Assembly: GCA_963826475.1 (NCBI GenBank)
Contig: CAWGXC010000003.1
Coordinates: 682,001 to 746,000, forward strand
DNA length: 64,000 bases
Direction of reading: 5' to 3'
Origin: RHKX01 sp963826475
Lineage (GTDB): Bacteria > Actinomycetota > Thermoleophilia > Solirubrobacterales > 70-9
Below, piece after piece: positions 16,165-23,675 of this stretch (positions are counted from its first letter, which is position 1; every line of letters starts with the position of its first letter). The notes beneath the pieces are model-generated. The model ran no database searches and was not told the origin of the DNA. It saw nothing but the letters and a program-made list of their open reading frames with translations. Position numbers and translations under genes: made by a program.

Positions 16165-17675
16165 GGCGTCTCTTCCCCGTGCTCCCCGATCCCCGCGTAT
16201 ACCTCGGGCCTGTTCGAGCGCATCCAGAGCGCGACGACGGCGCCGACCGCTGCGGCGATGAACAGCAACGCCGGCAGGATCACCGAACGATCGTCGAGCG
16301 GCGCGCCCTGCAGACCCGTGATCAGCACGTTGAAGTTGGTCAGCGCGAGGATGAAGACTCCGGTGAGCAGCACGCCGGCGAGGGCGGGGGCGGTCTTCGA
16401 CGCCCACTGAGTCTCGCCGTGGCTGTTCTTGGAGAAGTAGCCGACGACGGCGAACGAGGAGAGCGCCAGCAGGGCGAGCACCCCGAGGGCGCCGAGGTTG
16501 GTCAGCCAGGTGAACAGCTGCAGCACCGGGTCGGAGTTGCTGAGCGCGAAGACCGCGACGACCACCAACGCGAGCATCGACTGGGAGAAGGAGCTGACGA
16601 ACGGCGCCCCGGTGCTTGGGCGAACGCGGCCGAAGATCCCCGGGATGACCCGGGCCCTGCCGAGCGCGAAACCGTACCTGGCGACCGCGTTGTGGAATGA
16701 GAGCATCGCCGCGAAGAGGCTCGTGCAGAAGAGCAGCGTCGCGATGTCGGCGATCGTCGACGAGACCCTGTCGTCGAGCGTGATGAAGAGGACCGTGGTC
16801 GGATCGGGACCGCCACCGACGCCGACGAATCCGCCGGCGGCGAGGGCGTCCGGGTCGATGATGGTCTTCGGGCCGACCGCGTCGCCGAGCATCAGCGCCG
16901 AGAACGCGTAGAAGAGGGAGGTGATGCCGAGCGCGATGTAGGTCGCCTTCGCCACCGTCTTGCGCGGCTCCTTGCACTCCTCCGAGTAGATCGCCGCGGA
17001 CTCGAAGCCGGTGAAGGCCGCCATCGTGAAGACGAGACCCGCGCCGAGGGCGGCTCCGAACGTCACCGATGGATCGAAGCCGGTCAGCGAGATGCCCTCG
17101 GGCCCCGGGTCGGCGAGGACCACGAGGTCGAAGAAGGCGAGGACCACGACCTCGGCGGTGAGGAAGAGGGCGAGGACCTTGGCGTTCAGGTCGATCCGCA
17201 GCCAGCCGAGCAAGCCGATGACGGCGATCGCGATGAAGACCCACGCCCACCAGTCCAGGTTGATCCCCGTCTTGTCGAGCATGAAGCCGCCGAAGGCCGC
17301 GCCGAAGAGGCCCGAGATCCCGATCTGCATCGAGTTGTAGGAGATCAGCGCGACGAAGGCAGTCGCGACGCCGGCAACCTTCCCGAGGCCCTGGGAGACG
17401 TATGCGTAGAAGGCGCCGGCGTTGGTGATGTGATGGCTCATCGCCGCGTAGCCGGAGACGAAGAGGGCCAGGATCGCGCCGAGGAGGATGAACATCAGCG
17501 GCACGCCTGCGTTGCCGGTGACCAGATAGGTCGAAGCCACGCCACCGGCGACGACCGTCAGCGGTGCCGAGGCCGCGACGATGAAGAAGACGATGTCCGG
17601 CACGCCGAGCGCACGCCGCTGGAGTTGCTCCCCGTCAGCCTTGGATGCACCCGCGGGCGCCGTCGTGGCTTCCAT
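16161..17675 (-). CDS. APC-family amino acid/amine permease
   Basis: A 504-residue membrane protein with about 12 hydrophobic segments. The APC signatures are VFFIVAASAPLTVVAGG in TM1, NAGAFYAYVSQGLG near TM3, FTGFESAAIYSEE in TM6 and FHNAVARYGFALGR in TM8. It should import an amino acid or amine by proton symport. AGGAGG sits 5 nt before the ATG at 17675; the GTG two codons earlier is too close to that ribosome binding site. It is the first gene after element B and is followed by the second P450 (4-nt overlap) and the decarboxylase. Confidence 0.9.
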   Translation of the reverse strand: MEATTAPAGASKADGEQLQRRALGVPDIVFFIVAASAPLTVVAGGVASTYLVTGNAGVPLMFILLGAILALFVSGYAAMSHHITNAGAFYAYVSQGLGKVAGVATAFVALISYNSMQIGISGLFGAAFGGFMLDKTGINLDWWAWVFIAIAVIGLLGWLRIDLNAKVLALFLTAEVVVLAFFDLVVLADPGPEGISLTGFDPSVTFGAALGAGLVFTMAAFTGFESAAIYSEECKEPRKTVAKATYIALGITSLFYAFSALMLGDAVGPKTIIDPDALAAGGFVGVGGGPDPTTVLFITLDDRVSSTIADIATLLFCTSLFAAMLSFHNAVARYGFALGRARVIPGIFGRVRPSTGAPFVSSFSQSMLALVVVAVFALSNSDPVLQLFTWLTNLGALGVLALLALSSFAVVGYFSKNSHGETQWASKTAPALAGVLLTGVFILALTNFNVLITGLQGAPLDDRSVILPALLFIAAAVGAVVALWMRSNRPEVYAGIGEHGEETP

Positions 17676-17741
17676 ATCCACCTCCTGGTCTGGGCGCCTT
17701 CACCTCCCGAGCGAAAGACGCCTCCCTCTCCTCTTTGGCGT

Positions 17742-17760
17742 ATGTATACATTATGTATCG
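17742..17760 (-). promoter_or_regulatory. GntR-type operator, copy B
   Basis: On the minus strand the site reads CGATACATAATGTATACAT. It contains a perfect palindrome ATACATTATGTAT (17746-17758; arms of 6 around one base) and an overlapping TGTATACA palindrome (17743-17750). It lies about 65 nt upstream of the permease ATG and faces the permease-P450-decarboxylase operon. The palindrome is the clearest dyad among the five copies. Confidence 0.65.
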
Positions 17761-17800
17761 GCCGGATGTGGCGGCCCCGGCGCAATCGGGGCGAACCCGC

Positions 17801-18730
17801 CTACCGCCCCGGATCCCGCAGCCCCTGCTGCGCCTCGAGCTGCTCGATCTCGGCCGCGATCGACGCCGGGTCGAACTGGAAGTAGGACCGCGGAGGCAGG
17901 ATGCCCCAGGCGTTGGATCCGTGCGGGTCGTCGGCGAAGAAGCGCGGCTCGTGGTCGGCCTCGAGCTGCTCCATGTCGCAGAACAACTCGACGAAGATCT
18001 CCTCCTCAACCATGCGGCAGTAGGCGAAGAGGTTCTGCGCCATCGTGTGGCGCCCCGGCCCCCAGGCGAGGGGCCGGCCGTGCTGGCCGAGGTGATCGAG
18101 AAAGACGCGCATCTCCCCCCAGTCGACGAGCTCGAAGGCGACGTGATGGATATGCGAATAGCCCTTGTCGAGGAAGGCGACGACGTGGTGGTCGCGATCG
18201 CAGTGCAGCCAGACGGCGCCGTCGCCGATCCAGTCGGAGACGCCGAGGCCGAGCGCCCTCACATACCAATCGGCCATCGCCTGGACGTCGGCGGTCAGGT
18301 AGTTGAAGTGCTGCAGGCGCCGGGGCCGGAATCCGGGCAGCTCGTCGGTCAGGCGCGCGACCGGGGGCGTGCGGTCAGCGGGTAGGGCGCGCTCGACGAG
18401 GACGATGGAGTTGCCGTCGGGGTCGGCGGTGCGGAGGCCCTCGCCGCGGACCGGCACCCCGACTCGCTCCACCTCCCCACCCGCGCCGGCGATCCGTTCC
18501 GCCGCGTCGTCGAGGCCGACGCCGGATGCGAGCTCGTAGGCGACGTACTCGATGCCCGGCTCGGCGCCCGTCCTCAGCGCGAGGGAGAAGTCCTCGTACG
18601 CGCACCGCAGTAGAACCGAGCCGTCGCCGGGGTCCTCGCAGCGGGTCAGCCCGTAGAGCAGCCCCCACCGGCGCGCGGCCTCGGCGACGTCGGCGACGCG
18701 AAGCGCGGCGTGGTGGGCGCGGGCGATCAC
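17801..18730 (-). CDS. VOC-superfamily extradiol ring-cleavage dioxygenase, HpaD-like
   Basis: A 309-residue two-domain VOC protein. In the second domain the metal ligands expected for class I extradiol dioxygenases are present: LQHFNYLTADV (first His), YSHIHHVAFEL (second His) and EEIFVELFCDME (Glu). The motif GPGRHTMAQNLFAY and the pattern HFNxxTxDV recall homoprotocatechuate 2,3-dioxygenases. Expected reaction: meta cleavage of a catechol with Fe(II) or Mn(II). The GTG start at 18730 overlaps the stop of the FAH gene (GTGA). The precise catechol is unknown. Confidence 0.82.
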   Translation of the reverse strand: MIARAHHAALRVADVAEAARRWGLLYGLTRCEDPGDGSVLLRCAYEDFSLALRTGAEPGIEYVAYELASGVGLDDAAERIAGAGGEVERVGVPVRGEGLRTADPDGNSIVLVERALPADRTPPVARLTDELPGFRPRRLQHFNYLTADVQAMADWYVRALGLGVSDWIGDGAVWLHCDRDHHVVAFLDKGYSHIHHVAFELVDWGEMRVFLDHLGQHGRPLAWGPGRHTMAQNLFAYCRMVEEEIFVELFCDMEQLEADHEPRFFADDPHGSNAWGILPPRSYFQFDPASIAAEIEQLEAQQGLRDPGR

Positions 18731-19587
18731 GGCAGGTCCCCCGACGCGACCCGCCGCTCCGCCTCGTCCTCGGGCATCGCGAGCGCGACGTGGAGCGTCT
18801 GGGCTCCCACTTCGGGGGCGGCGCCGACCCCGACCAGATCCCGGTCGAGCTCGACCACGCGATTGGCCAGCCGCCCGATTCCCTCCACCTCGACCTCGAC
18901 CAGGTCGCCGATCTCCACGGGCCTGGAGTTCGCCGGCGTGCCGGTCAGGATCACGTCGCCGGGCTCGAGCGTCATCAGCCTCGCCACGTCGGCGATCTGG
19001 TAGGCGAAGGAGAAGATCAGGTCGGTTCCCGTATGACCCTCCTGGACCTGTTCGCCGTTGACGAACGTGCGCAGCGTCAGGTTCTCGGGATCGACGTCGG
19101 CGGCGTCGACCATGACCGGGCCGAGCGGGCAGAAGCCGTCCTGGCCCTTGACCCTGAGCATGGAGCCGCGATCGGCGTGGCGGAAGTCGTGAACTCCCCA
19201 GTCGTTGGCCACCGTGTAGCCGGCGACGTAATCGAGCGCGTCCTCGACGGTCGTGTTCGAGCAGCGCTCGCCGATCACGACGGCGACCTCGCCCTCGTAA
19301 TTGAGAAACCGGCAGCCGGGTGGGCGCGCGACGTCGGCGCCGTGGGCCGACAGGGAGCTCGGGGGCTTCAGGAAGTACGAGGGTACGTCCGGCGGCGAGC
19401 TCATCCGGTACTCCTCGCAGCGCGAGCGGTAGCTCAGGTGGGTGGCGATGATCTTGCCGGGGAGGACCGGCGAGAGCCAATCCGCCTCGTCCGCTGCGAT
19501 CTCATCTCCTCCGGGGATCAGCACGCGGTCGCCCTCGAGCGTGCCGTCGACCTCGGCCCCCCCGCTTCGCACCCTCACTCGCCTCAT
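18727..19587 (-). CDS. FAH-family hydrolase/isomerase, HpaG-like
   Basis: A 286-residue fumarylacetoacetate-hydrolase-fold protein. It shows GKIIATHLSYRSR, YFLKPPSSL, FLNYEGEVAVVIG (metal-binding Glu pair), NDWGVHDFRHADRG, VKGQDGFCPLGP and DVILTGTPAN. These are the landmarks of the HpaG / 2-hydroxyhepta-2,4-diene-1,7-dioate isomerase branch, which acts after aromatic ring cleavage. It lies between the dioxygenase and the PuuD-like gene with 4-nt overlaps on both sides, which supports a joint pathway. Other FAH activities such as acylpyruvate hydrolysis cannot be ruled out. Confidence 0.88.
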   Translation of the reverse strand: MRRVRVRSGGAEVDGTLEGDRVLIPGGDEIAADEADWLSPVLPGKIIATHLSYRSRCEEYRMSSPPDVPSYFLKPPSSLSAHGADVARPPGCRFLNYEGEVAVVIGERCSNTTVEDALDYVAGYTVANDWGVHDFRHADRGSMLRVKGQDGFCPLGPVMVDAADVDPENLTLRTFVNGEQVQEGHTGTDLIFSFAYQIADVARLMTLEPGDVILTGTPANSRPVEIGDLVEVEVEGIGRLANRVVELDRDLVGVGAAPEVGAQTLHVALAMPEDEAERRVASGDLP

Positions 19588-20342
19588 TCGCTCACCCTCT
19601 CCTTCCGCTCGGACGCCGCTCTGATCAGCGACTCGTAGATGGCCAGTCCCCCACCCGCGAGGTCCTCCTCAGGGTGCCAGAGCACGGCGAGGCAGTAGCC
19701 GTCACCACCGCCCTCGAGGGCCTCCACCACACCATCGGCAGAGCGTGCGCTCACGCTCAGACCCGCTCCGATCTCGGCGAGGCCCTGATGGTGATGGGAG
19801 CGGATCTCGGTCTCATCGGAACCGACGATCTCGCCCAGCTTCGATCCCGGCTCGACGTCGACCGCGTGGCTGACGAATGCCCCGGGATCGGCGCGGTGGA
19901 TCCGATCGGGGTCGGCGAGATGCTGTTCGAGCGTGCCGCCGGCGACGAGGTTGAGCACCTGCATCCCCCGGCAGACGCCGAGGAGGGGCACCGAGCACCC
20001 GAGGGCCGCCTTCGCGAGGGCCATCTCGGCCCGGTCGCGCACCACATCTCCGGGATCGTTCTCGGCGTGGGCGTCGGCGCCATAGGAGGCGGCATCGATG
20101 TCCCTTCCACCGGTCAGCAACAGCCCGTCGATCCGGTCGAGGAGCAGGTCCGGCTCGTCGGCGAGATGGGCGGCCGGCGGGGCGATCAGCGCGGTACCCC
20201 CCGCCCGCTCGATGGCGCTCGTGTAATGGCTCCAGACGAGGCAGACGTCGATGTCGCTCCACGCCCCGAAGCTGGCCGGGCGATTGTCCGCGACGAGACC
20301 GATCACCGGCCTTCCCCGTACTTCCGAACCGCCCTCGTGCAT
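19584..20342 (-). CDS. PuuD-like gamma-glutamyl hydrolase (class I amidotransferase)
   Basis: A 252-residue protein of the peptidase C26 type. It shows DGLLLTGGRDIDAASYG, LLGVCRGMQVLNLVAGGTL with the nucleophile Cys, EIRSHHHQGLAE, and VLWHPEEDL with the catalytic His and Glu. In PuuD this fold cleaves gamma-glutamyl-GABA; in aniline degradation a similar protein cleaves gamma-glutamylanilide. Here it probably releases glutamate from a gamma-glutamylated intermediate made by the GS-like ligase. The ATG at 20342 lies 9 nt after the TACATT of element C, so the message is probably leaderless. Confidence 0.88.
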   Translation of the reverse strand: MHEGGSEVRGRPVIGLVADNRPASFGAWSDIDVCLVWSHYTSAIERAGGTALIAPPAAHLADEPDLLLDRIDGLLLTGGRDIDAASYGADAHAENDPGDVVRDRAEMALAKAALGCSVPLLGVCRGMQVLNLVAGGTLEQHLADPDRIHRADPGAFVSHAVDVEPGSKLGEIVGSDETEIRSHHHQGLAEIGAGLSVSARSADGVVEALEGGGDGYCLAVLWHPEEDLAGGGLAIYESLIRAASERKERVSE

Positions 20343-20346
20343 CGAC

Positions 20347-20365
20347 TGAATAATGTATACGAACC
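20347..20365 (-). promoter_or_regulatory. GntR-type operator / -10 element, copy C
   Basis: The plus strand reads TGAATAATGTATACGAACC. On the minus strand TACATT (20352-20357) lies 9 nt before the ATG of the PuuD-like gene. It is the closest relative of copy D. Binding here would block the PuuD-FAH-dioxygenase operon. Confidence 0.7.
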
Positions 20366-20381
20366 ATGGGCGGGCATTCGG

Positions 20382-20400
20382 GTTAATGCATACGAAATAC
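20382..20400 (+). promoter_or_regulatory. GntR-type operator, copy C2, in front of the regulator gene
   Basis: The site GTTAATGCATACGAAATAC repeats the core AATGTATACGAA of copy C with one change, 33 bp away, about three helical turns. It precedes the regulator's own -10 (TACCCT, 20409-20414), which is consistent with autoregulation. Confidence 0.55.
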
Positions 20401-20408
20401 ATGTTCCC

Positions 20409-20414
20409 TACCCT
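20409..20414 (+). promoter_or_regulatory. Leaderless -10 box of the gntR-type gene
   Basis: TACCCT followed by 6 nt and the ATG at 20421 fits the TANNNT-N6-9-start pattern seen at many operon heads in this window. Confidence 0.5.
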
Positions 20415-20420
20415 CGACCC

Positions 20421-21068
20421 ATGAGCACATTCGAGGTCCAGAGCGTCGCCGACCAGGTTTACGCGGTCGTGCGCGAGCGCATCGCCAGCGGCGAGATCGA
20501 GCGCGGCTCCCGCCTCCATCAGGAGGACCTGGCAACCGAGTTCGGAGTCTCGCGAACCCCGATCAGGGAGGCGCTGCGGCGACTTGCCGCGGAGGGCCTC
20601 GTCGACCTCTTCGCCAACCGCGGAGCGCGCGTAGCCACCGCCAACGCCGAGCAGCTGCGGAGCTCGTACGAGACCCGCCTCGTCGTCGAGCCCGGCGCCG
20701 CCCGCATCGCCGCCCAGCGGCGCCTCCAGGAGCCGATCGCCCGCATGCGCGCCGCGATCCTCGAGGAGGAGCAGGCCGGCGAATCCTCCGACCGCCACTA
20801 CAAGGCGAACCGGGACTTTCACCTCGCCCTCGTGGAGGGCACCGGCAACCCTCAGCTCGTCCAGTTCATGGAGCACGTCTGGATCGGCCGCATCGGCTCC
20901 TCCCTCTACGAGAAGGGGGACGAGCGCCCCGGGGGTCTCCGCGCCGACCACGACGCCCACTCCCACATCGCCGAAGCCATCGAGGCGGGGGACGCCGACG
21001 AGGCCGAGCGCCTCACCCGCGGCCACCTCGAGCGTTCGCTCGCGCTGATCTTCGAGGACCCGGCGTAG
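20421..21068 (+). CDS. GntR-family transcriptional regulator, FCD (FadR) type
   Basis: A 215-residue DNA-binding regulator. The N-terminal winged helix shows VADQVYAVVRERIASGEIE and LATEFGVSRTPIREALRRLAAEGLV, the GntR recognition region. The C-terminal all-helical FCD domain holds the metal or ligand residues in HYKANRDFHLALVEGTGN (Asp/His) and in RADHDAHSHIAEAIEAGD followed by HLERS. FCD regulators usually respond to small carboxylates or pathway intermediates. It lies in the centre of the catabolic cluster, divergent from the PuuD-FAH-dioxygenase operon and close to elements C and C2. I infer that it controls all five ATAATGTATAC-type sites. Confidence 0.92.
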   Translation: MSTFEVQSVADQVYAVVRERIASGEIERGSRLHQEDLATEFGVSRTPIREALRRLAAEGLVDLFANRGARVATANAEQLRSSYETRLVVEPGAARIAAQRRLQEPIARMRAAILEEEQAGESSDRHYKANRDFHLALVEGTGNPQLVQFMEHVWIGRIGSSLYEKGDERPGGLRADHDAHSHIAEAIEAGDADEAERLTRGHLERSLALIFEDPA

Positions 21069-21111
21069 CGGCTGGGCGGCGATCCGCTCTTCGTCCAGAG
21101 CGGTGGCCTCG

Positions 21112-21279
21112 CTAGCCGTCCCCGCTGATCAAGGCATCCCAGCAGAGCGCGGTAGCCAGGATCGCGAGGACAACGAGCCCAATCACGCTCGCGATCTGTG
21201 CTGCCGAGGCCCCGCCGCGCCACATGAATCCCGCGAGGAGGGCGACGAGCACCAGCGCGCTGAGCCATTCGAGATCCAT
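21112..21279 (-). CDS. Small 55-aa membrane protein, two predicted TM segments
   Basis: This frame is short but looks real. It has two hydrophobic stretches (about residues 6-20 and 31-47) separated by a short Arg/Gly turn, a Trp-rich start and an acidic end. GAGGA is placed about 6 nt before the ATG at 21279. It sits in the otherwise empty 307-nt gap between the regulator and the aldehyde dehydrogenase gene, and ends facing the regulator's 3' end. I do not recognise a family. It could be a housekeeping small membrane protein unrelated to the cluster. Confidence 0.5.
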   Translation of the reverse strand: MDLEWLSALVLVALLAGFMWRGGASAAQIASVIGLVVLAILATALCWDALISGDG

Positions 21280-21332
21280 GCATCCTCAGGTTAAGTCCGC
21301 CGGCGCGGAATCGGCTCCTCGGTGGCTGAAAA

Positions 21333-21349
21333 GCGAACTATGCGTTCGC
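21333..21349. repeat. 17-bp inverted repeat upstream of the small membrane gene
   Basis: GCGAACTATGCGTTCGC has 6-bp arms (GCGAAC / GTTCGC) around 5 nt. The arms equal those of the LexA box at 40245, but the spacer is one base too long for a standard site. It is 54 nt upstream of the small membrane protein start and could be an operator for it. Confidence 0.4.
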
Positions 21350-21375
21350 AAATCTGCCATCGACCGTGTCGCCGG

Positions 21376-22842
21376 CTAGCTCGTCGAGCCCTCGCGGATC
21401 TGCAGGGTCTTCAGCTCCGAGTAGAAGTCGAGGGCGTAGTCGCCGCCCTCGCGGCCGATGCCCGAGATGCCCATGCCGCCGAAGGGCGCCGTCAGGTCGC
21501 GGACGAGGAAGGAGTTCACCCAGGTGGTTCCCGCGCGAACCGATCTACCGACCCGCTCGGCCCGCTCGGCGGAGCCGGTGCAGATGATCGCCGAGAGCCC
21601 GTAGGAGGTCGAGTTGGCCAGCGCGACGCCCTCCTCCTCGTCGGCGAACGTCTGCCAGGTCAACACCGGCCCGAAGATCTCGCGCTGGACCACCTCCGAC
21701 TCGTTGGAGCGTGGCTCGATCAGCGTCGGCTCGTACCAGAGGCCCGTCTCCCCGCCGAGCTCGGAGCGCCGGCCGCCGAAGGCGATCGTGTCCCCGGCTT
21801 CGCGGGCCCGTTCAACGAAGCCCTCGACCCGCGCGAGGTGGTCGGGGTGGATGAGCGGCGACACCGTCGTCTCCGGGTCGCGGGGGTCGCCGAGGACGTG
21901 CTTGGCGGTCTCGGCCTCGAACAGCTCGCGGAATCGCGGAGCGACGCTCTCCTGGACGATCAGCCTGGTGCCGGCGAGGCAGACCTGCCCGGCGTCGTCG
22001 TACATGCCGGCGGCCCTCTCGGCGGCCTCCTCGAGGTCGGCGTCCTCGAACACGAGCAGGGGTCCCTTGCCGCCGAGCTCGCCGGTGAAGGGAACGATGT
22101 TGGCGGCGGCGGCGCGGCCGATCGAGCGGGCCGTCTCCGGCGAGCCGGTGAACGAGATCCGCCGCGCGAGCGGATGGGACACCAGCGCGGCGCCGACCTC
22201 CTCGCCGAGGCCCTGCACGACGTTGAACACCCCTGGCGGCATCCCCGCCTCGACGCTCAGCTCGGCCAGCAGCGAGCAGGCGAGCGGCGACCACTCCGCC
22301 GGCTTGAGCACAACAGTGCATCCGGCCGCGAGAGCCGGTGCCGTCTTCCAGGTCGAGAGCATGAACGGCGCGTTCCAGGGAGTGATCACCACAGCCGGTC
22401 CGGCGGGCATGCGGATCACCCGGTTGGTGGTCCCGTTCGAGGACCAGACGCGCTCGGTGTAGCTCGCGGCGAGCTCGGCGTAGGCGCGGTAGTTGCGGGC
22501 GCCACGGCCGATCACGCGCAGCTTCAGCGACTCGAGCAGCATCGCCATGTCCTCGCACTCGACCGGCGCGATCCGCTCGACGTCGCGGTCGATCAGCTCC
22601 GCGAGCTTCAGCAGATGGGGGAGCCTCCCCTCCGGACCCAGCGCGGCCCAGCCCTCGAAGGCGTCGGCGGCGGCGCGCATCGCCTGGTCGGCCTCCTTCG
22701 CTCCGCCTCGCGCCACCTGCGCGAGCGTGCGGCCATCGATTGGGCTGAGATCGTCGAAGGAATCGTCGGAGCCGACGCGCTCGCCGCCGATCAGATGGTC
22801 GGTCGGAACCTCGACGCCGGCGACCTCGGCGCTGGCGCTCAC
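21376..22842 (-). CDS. Aldehyde dehydrogenase, HpaE / muconic semialdehyde dehydrogenase-like
   Basis: A 488-residue NAD(P)-dependent ALDH. It shows VVITPWNAPFMLSTWK, VVLKPAEWSP, ISFTGSPETARSIG, TGELGGKGPLLV (general base Glu) and DDAGQVCLAGTRL (nucleophile Cys). The C-terminal segment RDLTAPFGGMGISGIGREGG and the following DFYSELKT are typical of HpaE and XylG-like semialdehyde dehydrogenases that act after meta cleavage, although PuuC-like roles on a gamma-glutamyl aldehyde are possible. The GTG start overlaps the TGA of the ADC-family gene (GTGA). Confidence 0.88.
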   Translation of the reverse strand: MSASAEVAGVEVPTDHLIGGERVGSDDSFDDLSPIDGRTLAQVARGGAKEADQAMRAAADAFEGWAALGPEGRLPHLLKLAELIDRDVERIAPVECEDMAMLLESLKLRVIGRGARNYRAYAELAASYTERVWSSNGTTNRVIRMPAGPAVVITPWNAPFMLSTWKTAPALAAGCTVVLKPAEWSPLACSLLAELSVEAGMPPGVFNVVQGLGEEVGAALVSHPLARRISFTGSPETARSIGRAAAANIVPFTGELGGKGPLLVFEDADLEEAAERAAGMYDDAGQVCLAGTRLIVQESVAPRFRELFEAETAKHVLGDPRDPETTVSPLIHPDHLARVEGFVERAREAGDTIAFGGRRSELGGETGLWYEPTLIEPRSNESEVVQREIFGPVLTWQTFADEEEGVALANSTSYGLSAIICTGSAERAERVGRSVRAGTTWVNSFLVRDLTAPFGGMGISGIGREGGDYALDFYSELKTLQIREGSTS

Positions 22843-23636
22843 AGCTCGGCGACGGGCTCGAGGTCGTCGACTGAGTAGCCGATCGTGAGCCGGTAGCCCT
22901 TGCCGACGCGGACGGGCGCGAGCGCCGCGAGCTCCTCCTCGGGAGCCTCGAAGAAGTCGAGGGTCGCCGAGCCCTCCCAGATCTCCGAGCTCGGAGCGCG
23001 GTCGAACGCAACGGACTTGACCAGCTCGTGAACGGCCGGCTCGTCATGGCGGCCCTTCTCCAGCCGCGGGAAGATCCGCGCGTTGACGATCGGCGGCGCG
23101 TTGTGCGTGGGGCCCGCCTCACTCGGCCGCTGGAGGGTCACGGTCGCCTGGGCCAGGCGGCGCTCGTAGGCCGCGCAGGTGGCGCCGTAGGTGGACCCCT
23201 CGCGAACGCCGGGGTCAGCGCGGGTCTGGAGGCCGAAGGTACGCGTCATCCAGATCGAGCCGAGCTTCTTCGGGAAGCCCTGGATCCACCCACGGGCGAG
23301 GGCGAAGTCGCGGTCGACCCAGATGTAGGGGCAATAGGCCACCTCCTCGCCGCGCCAGAGCGCGTTGACGGTGACGAAGAACTCCTTGTACTGCGAGCGC
23401 GAGGGGTCGACGAGCTCGGTTCCCTCACGGCCACACGACTGCCAGTCGATGAACATCGCCGCCATCCGACCACCATCGGGGTGCGGCTTCAGTCCATCGG
23501 GAAGTACTGCGGCGGCGGCGGCGGGCTCGCACCAACACTCGATCACGAGGAGATCGCCGACGTAGTGCCAAGGCGGATGGCCGACCAGGTTCGCCCTGCC
23601 TTCAGGCGAGTGCGGTCCTGAGTACCCCTTCAGCAT
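22839..23636 (-). CDS. Acetoacetate-decarboxylase-family protein
   Basis: A 265-residue ADC-fold protein. The Schiff-base lysine would be in WIQGFPKKLGSIWM, matching the PKK motif of the family; FVTVNALWRGEEVAYCPYIW precedes it. Members of this superfamily include true decarboxylases but also aldolase/dehydratase-like enzymes acting on keto acids, so only a lysine-dependent reaction on a beta-keto or vinylogous acid is inferred. It is the first gene of a two-gene operon with the ALDH; its ATG lies 7 nt after the TACATT of element D, so the message is probably leaderless. Confidence 0.82.
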   Translation of the reverse strand: MLKGYSGPHSPEGRANLVGHPPWHYVGDLLVIECWCEPAAAAAVLPDGLKPHPDGGRMAAMFIDWQSCGREGTELVDPSRSQYKEFFVTVNALWRGEEVAYCPYIWVDRDFALARGWIQGFPKKLGSIWMTRTFGLQTRADPGVREGSTYGATCAAYERRLAQATVTLQRPSEAGPTHNAPPIVNARIFPRLEKGRHDEPAVHELVKSVAFDRAPSSEIWEGSATLDFFEAPEEELAALAPVRVGKGYRLTIGYSVDDLEPVAEL

Positions 23637-23638
23637 CT

Positions 23639-23657
23639 TGAATAATGTATCCGTTCC
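23639..23657 (-). promoter_or_regulatory. GntR-type operator / -10 element, copy D
   Basis: The plus strand reads TGAATAATGTATCCGTTCC. TACATT on the minus strand (23644-23649) is 7 nt before the ATG at 23636. The site lies in the 39-nt gap after hisB and so marks the right boundary of the catabolic cluster. Confidence 0.7.
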
Positions 23658-23675
23658 GGGTCGGCCCGAAGCAGC

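Noticed and set aside
21333..21349. Second canonical LexA box
   Set aside because: The arms match, but the spacer is 5 nt where 4 is required, so it is kept only as an inverted repeat.
21322..22878. 518-codon open frame on the plus strand
   Set aside because: It is antisense to the aldehyde dehydrogenase, which has intact catalytic motifs and an operon overlap.
8905..23675. Mobile element carrying the catabolic cluster
   Set aside because: No transposase, integrase, tRNA target or clear flanking direct repeat was seen; insertion is inferred only from the his gene order.
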